Source: an uncultured Treponema sp. (GTDB lineage Bacteria > Spirochaetota > Spirochaetia > Treponematales > Treponemataceae). Taken from it: a DNA stretch of 5,527 nt. Numbering within the stretch: position 1 is the first letter of the stretch; each line of letters begins with the position of its first letter. The position numbers were made by a program, and so were the translations under genes. Positions 1 to 4,320 of the stretch are shown in pieces. The stretch covers positions 1 through 5,527 of the forward strand of contig CAKUWD010000189.1 in NCBI GenBank assembly GCA_934699065.1, written 5' to 3'. A model generated the notes under the pieces. That model was given only the letters and a program-made list of their open reading frames with translations. It searched no databases and had not been told where the DNA came from.

Positions 1-1274
1 CGGTAAAGAATTGCGATGTCGCTAAGTGTATAGGCAGGGGTGGTTGAGCCTGTCGAAACTACCCCAGTTGTCAATTCTTGTATTTTTTTATAAATATACT
101 CGGCTTCGTCTTCGGCTGAGGCAGCGTGGTAGTAAGTTGGCAGCGGGGGTGTTATGCGCTCACTGTTGTCCGCTATCGGGTTTGTTTTGCAAACGCGCGG
201 GGAAGTTTCCGGGGTCTTAGGGGCAGCGCCCCTAGGAGAAGGGGTAGCGAGCAACGAAGTGCGAGCGAGGGGAAGGCTTTCCCCGCCTTTATTTCCAGGC
301 ACCAAATTTTTTTTGATTCTACCTTTATTTTTTGAAATCAAACTGTTTGAAAGATCAAGAATCTCGGCCGTACTTCGGTAATTACGGTTCATCATGATTG
401 TGCGTACAGCAGGGAAGTTTTTATCGAACTCAAGAAGATAGCGGATATCAGCACCTCGCCAGGTATAAATTGTCTGATCCGGATCGCCCACAACAAAAAG
501 ATTATTGTGGTAAGGGCATAGAGCCTTCATAACTTCGTACTGAATCAGATCGATATCCTGAAACTCATCTATCATTATATATTCGAGTCGTTCCTGCCAT
601 TTCTGTCGGATTTCATCGTTAGTCTGGAAAATATACAAAACAAATTTCAATAAATCATTGTAGTCCAGTCCAAAGCATTTTTTTTCCTGGTAAAGATAGC
701 CGTAAAAAATTATGTCGTCAGCCTTTGTTGCTGCAAGATATTTTTGATGTATCTGCTCGAGCGGCATTGTGATGAGGTCTTCGTAGTAATGTGGTTCCTT
801 AAAAATTTTTCGGATTTCTATCATGTCGCGGGCATGTGAAAATGTCATTTGTCGCAGGGTGAGGCCGCGCTCTTCATAAATTATCTGCAGCATCGCGTTG
901 ATGTCTGAATTATCAAGAACCAGAAAACTCTTTGGATAACTTACTGCATTTGAATCTTCCTGCAGAACGCTTACACAAAAACCGTGAAAGGTTGAGATGT
1001 AGCCTGTGTCGTTGTCTCCGGTAAGTTCGCGGATTCTGCGGCGCATCTCGGCGGCGGCTTTGTTTGTGAAGGTTACGCACAGAATGTGAGACGGCAGTAT
1101 TCCAATCTGATTTACAAGGTAGGCAAAACGGTAGGTGAGTGCACGGGTTTTTCCTGAGCCTGCTCCGGCAATTACACGAACGTAACCTTCTGTTGTTGTT
1201 ACGGCTTCGAGTTGTTCTGGATTAAGCGAGCTTAAAAAAGAATTAGCATTTTCCTGAATACTGTTTGTCTGCAT
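1..1274 (-). CDS. uvrD: UvrD/PcrA/Rep-type SF1 DNA helicase, 3' end beyond window, with in-frame repeat-derived insertions
   Basis: ATP-dependent 3'-5' DNA helicase of superfamily 1A, expected to act in the cytoplasm in repair and in removing obstacles to replication. The frame is open from ATG at 1274 to the left edge (424 codons), so the C-terminal part is missing. Visible motifs: family N-terminal LNPEQLEAV (about residues 18-26), Walker A AGAGSGKTR (36-44), motif Ia TFTNKAA (about 68-74), Walker B IDEFQD (235-240), motif III GDPDQTIYTWRGAD (263-276), motif IV NYRST (298-302), and later a DIAILYR block. Between motif IV and a block reading AEDEAEYI (387-394) lie about 47 residues more than I recall for Bacillus-type PcrA; they are rich in Pro, Ser and Thr (22 of 49 residues in 331-379). 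A second short excess, VSTGSTTP, precedes DIAILYR. The start lies 2 nt after the cca stop with no clear Shine-Dalgarno site, suggesting translational coupling. UvrD, PcrA and Rep cannot be told apart here. Confidence 0.93.
   Translation of the reverse strand, partial: MQTNSIQENANSFLSSLNPEQLEAVTTTEGYVRVIAGAGSGKTRALTYRFAYLVNQIGILPSHILCVTFTNKAAAEMRRRIRELTGDNDTGYISTFHGFCVSVLQEDSNAVSYPKSFLVLDNSDINAMLQIIYEERGLTLRQMTFSHARDMIEIRKIFKEPHYYEDLITMPLEQIHQKYLAATKADDIIFYGYLYQEKKCFGLDYNDLLKFVLYIFQTNDEIRQKWQERLEYIMIDEFQDIDLIQYEVMKALCPYHNNLFVVGDPDQTIYTWRGADIRYLLEFDKNFPAVRTIMMNRNYRSTAEILDLSNSLISKNKGRIKKNLVPGNKGGESLPLARTSLLATPSPRGAAPKTPETSPRVCKTNPIADNSERITPPLPTYYHAASAEDEAEYIYKKIQELTTGVVSTGSTTPAYTLSDIAILY
37..62. 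repeat. Second short repeat-like insertion in the helicase gene, encoding VSTGSTTP
   Basis: On the coding strand this reads TTTCGACAGGCTCAACTAC-like sequence with the core TTCGACAGGCTCAACC (complement of 42-57), translated in frame as VSTGSTTP. The core looks like a short dispersed repeat commonly seen between genes in several bacterial genomes (from memory). It falls in the linker between the AEDEAEYI block and DIAILYR, where this protein is about 8 residues longer than I recall for PcrA, matching a 24-nt insertion. Only one copy is present here. Confidence 0.45.
138..290. repeat. GC-rich palindromic repeat-like element inserted in frame within the helicase gene
   Basis: This stretch is visibly more GC-rich than the AT-rich genes around it and matches the position of the roughly 47 extra helicase residues. 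It contains a perfect 7-bp stem TAGGGGC/GCCCCTA (218-224 with 228-234), a 6-bp stem GGGGAA/TTCCCC (269-274 with 279-284), a 5-bp stem GTTTG/CAAAC (180-184 with 190-194), and direct copies of GCGAGC (247-252 and 261-266). An 8-bp inverted pair GCGGGGAA (197-204) and TTCCCCGC (279-286) brackets a 90-nt core, exactly 30 codons. The sequence resembles GC-rich intergenic repeats I associate from memory with Treponema genomes, but only one copy is in the window, so the call as a dispersed repeat is inference. Exact edges are uncertain. Confidence 0.6.
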
Positions 1275-1276
1275 AC

Positions 1277-2707
1277 TTATTTATTATAAAAGATTTTTTT
1301 TGCAGTTTCTATAAGCCTTTCTTTATTGTTCATGGCAGGATCTTCAATTACACATTCAAGAAGCTCGTTCAGAATTCGGCCCAATTCCTTTCCTGCAGGA
1401 ATTCCTAGCTGCATAAGGTCGCGGCCATTTACTGCAAGGGATTTAATAGAGAGTGCTGTCTTTTTTGAAAGCTCTTTTTCTACACGAGCTTTAAGCTCCA
1501 GAAGAAGTTTCACACTTTCGCTGTATCGTACATCTACCTTTTCGTTGTACATTCCATACATATCAGCAAGCCTAAGGTCATATAAATCTTCCATGCATTC
1601 TGGCTTGACCCGAATGATAAAACGACGGACTGCGGCTTCGCTCCAGTTTGATTCATAATGGAACATATGCTCTTTTACAAGATGACACACATTTGAAATC
1701 ATATCGTTTGAAAACTTAAGTCTGGTCATAAGCTTTTGTGTAATTTTTTCGCTAAAGGCTTCATGGTTGTAAAAAGTAATCGTTTCAATTTCTTTTTTAC
1801 TGCCGTCGTTTTTTTCTCCATCCAGTACAGTTTCGTGCAATATTTTTTTTGCAGCTGGTTTTCCAATATCATGAAAAAGAGCAGCAAGGCGAACGTTCAG
1901 TTTGTCTGCCGGGGCACCGTCGCAGGCATAAAAAAGATGGTCAAGTACATCAAACTTATGGAAGGCTCTGTAATCGCTTTGTATACAGCCACGGCATATT
2001 TTAAATTCCGGAATAAAAATATCAAGCAGTCCGCTTTCTTCCAGAAGCTTTAATCCAACAGAAGGTTTTGGAGATGCCATGATTTTTTCAAACTCATCCC
2101 GAAAGCGTTCGATTGAAATTGAAGCAGCTTTTACCTGTATTTCTTTTTTGAAGATTTCTGAATATGTATTCTTTTCTATACTAAAACCAAGCTTTGAAGC
2201 AAAGCGAAGAGCTCGGACAGGTCTGAGTCCATCTTCCATAAAGCGTTCGTGAGCTGCTCCGACTGTGCGAATCAGTTTATTTTTTATATCATCCTGACCA
2301 CCATAAGGATATGTAATTGCGCCGTCTTCAAGCGAGGCTGCAATGGCATTCATTGTAAAATCACGTCGGGCAAGGTCTTCTTCGATTGTAGCGGCATAAT
2401 TTATTGAATCAGGATGTCGGCCGTCTGAATATCCGGCTTCTGTTCTGAAGGTAGTAACTTCAATTTCATTTCCCTTGAAATGAACAGTTACGGTTCCATG
2501 TTCAATTCCGGTTGGAACAACGAATTTAAAAAGTTTTATTACATCCTGGGGGGTAGCATTTGTAGCAACGTCCCAGTCATGGGCAGGAACTTTCATAAGC
2601 ATATCACGTACAGCACCGCCTACCAGATAAGCTTTATAACCGGCTTGAAGAAATACTTTTCCAAATTCGATGAGGAGGGGATCCAGTTTTATTTTCTTTG
2701 TATTCAT
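1277..2707 (-). CDS. cca: CCA tRNA nucleotidyltransferase (class II) with HD domain
   Basis: Adds or repairs the 3' CCA end of tRNAs in the cytoplasm; 476 residues. The nucleotidyltransferase head is clear: GGAVRD (30-35) followed by the metal-binding DWD (44-46), then EVTTFR (83-88) and RRDFTMNA (114-121). The nucleotide-selecting segment EDGLR (158-162) leads into RALRFASKLGF (165-175), and ERFRDEFEKI (200-209) follows. An HD-type metal-dependent phosphohydrolase domain is shown by LFHDIGK (277-283), NHEAFSEKI (314-322) and a later KEHMFHY segment. The start is fixed by a strong GGAGGGG Shine-Dalgarno site at 2712-2718, 4 nt from the ATG. It overlaps the upstream membrane-protein gene by 4 nt (ATGA) and ends 2 nt before the helicase. 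The linker after the HD motif (about 287-308) looks somewhat long. The same family includes poly(A) polymerases, and sequence reading alone cannot fully exclude A-only addition. Confidence 0.93.
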   Translation of the reverse strand: MNTKKIKLDPLLIEFGKVFLQAGYKAYLVGGAVRDMLMKVPAHDWDVATNATPQDVIKLFKFVVPTGIEHGTVTVHFKGNEIEVTTFRTEAGYSDGRHPDSINYAATIEEDLARRDFTMNAIAASLEDGAITYPYGGQDDIKNKLIRTVGAAHERFMEDGLRPVRALRFASKLGFSIEKNTYSEIFKKEIQVKAASISIERFRDEFEKIMASPKPSVGLKLLEESGLLDIFIPEFKICRGCIQSDYRAFHKFDVLDHLFYACDGAPADKLNVRLAALFHDIGKPAAKKILHETVLDGEKNDGSKKEIETITFYNHEAFSEKITQKLMTRLKFSNDMISNVCHLVKEHMFHYESNWSEAAVRRFIIRVKPECMEDLYDLRLADMYGMYNEKVDVRYSESVKLLLELKARVEKELSKKTALSIKSLAVNGRDLMQLGIPAGKELGRILNELLECVIEDPAMNNKERLIETAKKIFYNK

Positions 2708-3078
2708 CTTACCCCTCCGCTTATATATCCTATTATATTTGAAGTACCGGTACAGAAAAAACAGAAAATTGCAGAAGCAATAAGCATAATCATATTTATA
2801 AAGTTTTTGATTTTATGTTTTTCTGTAAAAAGTTTTATGGCAGTTTCAGCTGTAAGCAAAATAGAAAAAAGGGTATTAAAAATCGCAGCATAAGAAAGAA
2901 TTGAAAGCAGCCATTTTTGATTTTCATCCTGAAAATTCTGATAATTTCCAATAATATAAAGAGTTATAAGAAGTACACAAAAAATTGTAATTACAAGATT
3001 TAAAGTCATGGAAAACTTATAGGTGAGGGTGTTTGAGAGCATTTTTTTTGAATATTTAAATCTTGATTTATTTTTCAT
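2704..3078 (-). CDS. Small membrane protein of unknown function, three predicted helices
   Basis: I do not recognise this 124-residue protein. A basic N-terminus (KNKSRFKYSKK) precedes three hydrophobic stretches likely to cross the inner membrane: about residues 26-44, 57-81 and 93-119, the second and third separated by a short charged loop (TEKHKIKN). No catalytic motif or signal-peptidase site is evident. It is the first gene of the minus-strand block and its stop overlaps the cca start (ATGA), so it is probably co-transcribed with cca and the helicase; translation into cca is likely coupled. The assigned start has no clear Shine-Dalgarno sequence, and Met13 or Met24 could serve instead, though neither has a better site. 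The overlap with cca and the membrane-like composition make it a credible gene; function is unknown. Confidence 0.75.
   Translation of the reverse strand: MKNKSRFKYSKKMLSNTLTYKFSMTLNLVITIFCVLLITLYIIGNYQNFQDENQKWLLSILSYAAIFNTLFSILLTAETAIKLFTEKHKIKNFINMIMLIASAIFCFFCTGTSNIIGYISGGVR
2708..2718 (-). promoter_or_regulatory. Strong ribosome binding site for cca
   Basis: The complement of 2712-2718 reads GGAGGGG, 4 nt from the cca ATG. It lies inside the last codons of the upstream membrane-protein gene, as expected for overlapping genes of one operon, and supports the chosen cca start. Confidence 0.75.
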
Positions 3079-3088
3079 GTAAATAAAT

Positions 3089-3120
3089 GGGGAGCAACTT
3101 ATACTTGAAGGTTGCTGCCC
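3089..3120. promoter_or_regulatory. Imperfect palindrome between divergent genes, possible operator
   Basis: GGGGAGCAAC (3089-3098) and GTTGCTGCCC (3111-3120) form a 10-bp inverted repeat with one mismatch and a 12-nt spacer. It sits in the only divergent intergenic gap and overlaps the candidate -35 and spacer of the rightward promoter, a position suited to a repressor or shared regulator. No T-tract follows on either strand, so a terminator is unlikely. The regulator is unknown. Confidence 0.4.
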
Positions 3121-3134
3121 TATACTGATATACT
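3105..3134 (+). promoter_or_regulatory. Candidate sigma-70 type promoter for the SPFH-like gene and aroH
   Basis: TTGAAG (3105-3110) and TATACT (3129-3134) are spaced by 18 bp. Transcription would begin near 3141, only about 3 nt before the ATG at 3144, which itself lacks a good Shine-Dalgarno site. A second TATACT at 3121-3126 would give a longer leader but has no good -35. This is inferred from consensus only. Confidence 0.4.
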
Positions 3135-3143
3135 AATCAGAAT

Positions 3144-3818
3144 ATGAAGAAATTTCTAGCATGTGTTGTTATTCTTGCAGTTTTCACAGGTCTTGTTTTT
3201 TATACTGGCTGGACTCAATTTAAGGTTAAGCCTGATACAATTGGTATAGTAGTTTCAAAAACAAACGGAGTTGATGAAAAGCCTGTACTTAATGGAGAGT
3301 TTGCCTGGCACTGGCAGTTTCTTCTTCCTACAAATGCAACTCTTAAAACCTTTCATATAAAACCATTTATGACTCAGAAAACGATAAATGGTACTCTTCC
3401 TTCTGGCGAAGCTTATGCTTCAATTTATAATGCACAGGGACTGTTCGATTACAGTTTTACATTTGAAATATCACTTACGCTTTCACCAGAAGCTCTTGTT
3501 GAATTGATGGAGCTTAATAAGATAACAGATGATTCTGATCTGGAATCTTATTTTGAAGGAGCAGCCGGCTCCCTTGCTCAGCATGCAGCATCCTATATTC
3601 TTGGACGTTCAGAAGGTAATCCCGGCTTTCGTGTAGAATCCCTTAAACGTGAAGAAATTCTCAGGGGCATTCAGATTTATAAAGATTTCCCGGAGCTTGA
3701 TGTTATTGTATTTTCAGTTCAGAACTCAAAGCTCCCTGATTATAATATGTATAAAAAGATTTCTAATATGCAGCCGGATGAACTTAATGCGCCTGCTGTA
3801 CTTCCGGAGGTATTGTAA
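3144..3818 (+). CDS. Membrane-anchored protein of unknown function, weakly SPFH/band-7-like
   Basis: 224 residues. An N-terminal hydrophobic helix (about 4-22) follows MKK, with no convincing signal-peptidase site, so it is probably a membrane anchor with the remainder on the outer face of the inner membrane. After it comes VKPDTIGIVVSKTNG (28-42), then GEFAWHWQFLLPTN (51-64). This layout, a beta-rich segment following one N-terminal helix with a proline-glycine type turn, recalls the start of SPFH/band-7 domains, but no diagnostic motif is present and the resemblance is weak. The middle holds an acidic, probably helical part (about 114-160). It is transcribed away from the cca operon and its TAA is immediately followed by the aroH ATG, so the two are almost surely co-translated. 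The gene is confidently real; its role is unknown. Confidence 0.88.
   Translation: MKKFLACVVILAVFTGLVFYTGWTQFKVKPDTIGIVVSKTNGVDEKPVLNGEFAWHWQFLLPTNATLKTFHIKPFMTQKTINGTLPSGEAYASIYNAQGLFDYSFTFEISLTLSPEALVELMELNKITDDSDLESYFEGAAGSLAQHAASYILGRSEGNPGFRVESLKREEILRGIQIYKDFPELDVIVFSVQNSKLPDYNMYKKISNMQPDELNAPAVLPEVL
3806..3810 (+). promoter_or_regulatory. Ribosome binding site for aroH
   Basis: GGAGG lies 8 nt upstream of the aroH ATG at 3819, within the last codons of the upstream gene. It fixes the aroH start and explains efficient initiation although there is no intergenic space. Confidence 0.8.
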
Positions 3819-4232
3819 ATGGAAAAAAGACTTGCAGCATTTAGAGGTGCTGTATGTGTAGAAAATACAGCAGAAAGTATTACTGAAAATGTATGTCTTA
3901 TGTGCCGCGAACTCTTTAGTCGTAATTCAATTAAGGCTGATGATATTGTTTCTCTTCAGTTTACAATTACAAAAGATATTACCGTATTAAATCCTGCTAC
4001 AGCACTTCGCAAGGGAAATCCAGGAATTGATGTAAGTCAGGTGGCTCTTTTTTGCAGTCAGGAAGCAGAAATTGCTGGTGGAATGCCTTTTGTTATACGT
4101 GCACTGCTTACTTCTTATGTTGATGCTCCAGACGGAAAGCTTTTTGAAAAACATAATGTTTATCTTAATGGAGCAGAAAAGCTTCGTCCTGATTTTGGGT
4201 TGAAAATTGATTCCAACTCAAAAAACGGCTGA
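3819..4232 (+). CDS. aroH: Monofunctional chorismate mutase, AroH type
   Basis: Converts chorismate to prephenate, the first step toward phenylalanine and tyrosine; cytoplasmic, normally a homotrimer with active sites between subunits. The 137-residue length and sequence fit the AroH (Bacillus subtilis) fold rather than the helical AroQ type. By alignment from memory, the catalytic residues are present: Arg9 in FRGA (B. subtilis Arg7), Arg64 in PATALRKG (Arg63), Cys79 and Glu82 in FCSQEAE (Cys75, Glu78), Arg94 (Arg90) and Tyr115 in NVYL (Tyr108); LRPD (122-125) matches the conserved tail. The residue matching Phe57 seems to be Asn58. It starts directly after the stop of the membrane-anchored gene with a good GGAGG site, and a hairpin follows its stop. 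No other aromatic-pathway genes are in the window, so the partner gene may be there for expression reasons only. Confidence 0.93.
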   Translation: MEKRLAAFRGAVCVENTAESITENVCLMCRELFSRNSIKADDIVSLQFTITKDITVLNPATALRKGNPGIDVSQVALFCSQEAEIAGGMPFVIRALLTSYVDAPDGKLFEKHNVYLNGAEKLRPDFGLKIDSNSKNG

Positions 4233-4262
4233 GTCAAGGCCTTGAGCGAAGCGTGCCTTGAC
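4233..4262. repeat. Perfect 8-bp hairpin directly after aroH, repeat-like
   Basis: GTCAAGGC (4233-4240) pairs exactly with GCCTTGAC (4255-4262) across a 14-nt loop that can itself fold as GC-GAA-GC (4246-4252). It begins at the base after the aroH stop. There is no T-run after it, so it is not a classical terminator; it may stabilise the upstream transcript or be a copy of a dispersed palindromic repeat. Only one copy is in the window. Confidence 0.55.
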
Positions 4263-4289
4263 CAGACGTACAAAACGGAAAATTATAGA
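4258..4289 (+). promoter_or_regulatory. Weak candidate promoter ahead of the glycogen synthase-like gene
   Basis: TTGACC (4258-4263), in the right arm of the hairpin, resembles a -35 box; AATTAT (4281-4286, 17-bp spacing) or TATAGA (4284-4289) could be the -10. Both -10 matches are mediocre. The 88-nt gap makes an own promoter plausible, but read-through from aroH is equally possible. Confidence 0.25.
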
Positions 4290-4303
4290 CAACCTGTATT
4301 TTT

Positions 4304-4310
4304 AGGGGGA
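4304..4310 (+). promoter_or_regulatory. Ribosome binding site for the glycogen synthase-like gene
   Basis: AGGGGGA lies 10 nt before the ATG at 4321. It is purine-rich and a fair Shine-Dalgarno match, and it supports the start that gives the usual GT5 N-terminus with no extension. Confidence 0.6.
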
Positions 4311-4320
4311 TAATAGAGTT

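Noticed and set aside
138..290. Helicase as a pseudogene broken by the repeat insertion
   Set aside because: Codon-by-codon reading from 1274 to the left edge finds no stop or frameshift, and the conserved DIAILYR block resumes in frame after both insertions.
26..381. Three overlapping plus-strand reading frames of 64-75 codons
   Set aside because: They lie opposite a helicase frame with clear family motifs and arise because the GC-rich insert has few stop codons on either strand; none has a ribosome site or recognisable domain.
1326..2053. Plus-strand frames of 110 and 105 codons
   Set aside because: Antisense to cca, whose motifs are continuous and convincing; the translations look like random Ser/Phe-rich shadow sequence.
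2480..2893. Plus-strand frame of 137 codons spanning the cca/membrane-protein junction
   Set aside because: It crosses the ATGA overlap of two well-supported minus-strand genes and has no ribosome site or motif.
3144..3170. Lipoprotein signal ending at Cys7 of the SPFH-like protein
   Set aside because: The cysteine comes after only six residues, too early for the hydrophobic part of a lipoprotein signal.
4233..4262. Classical rho-independent terminator after aroH
   Set aside because: The stem is good but the bases after it are CAGACGTAC, with no T-tract.
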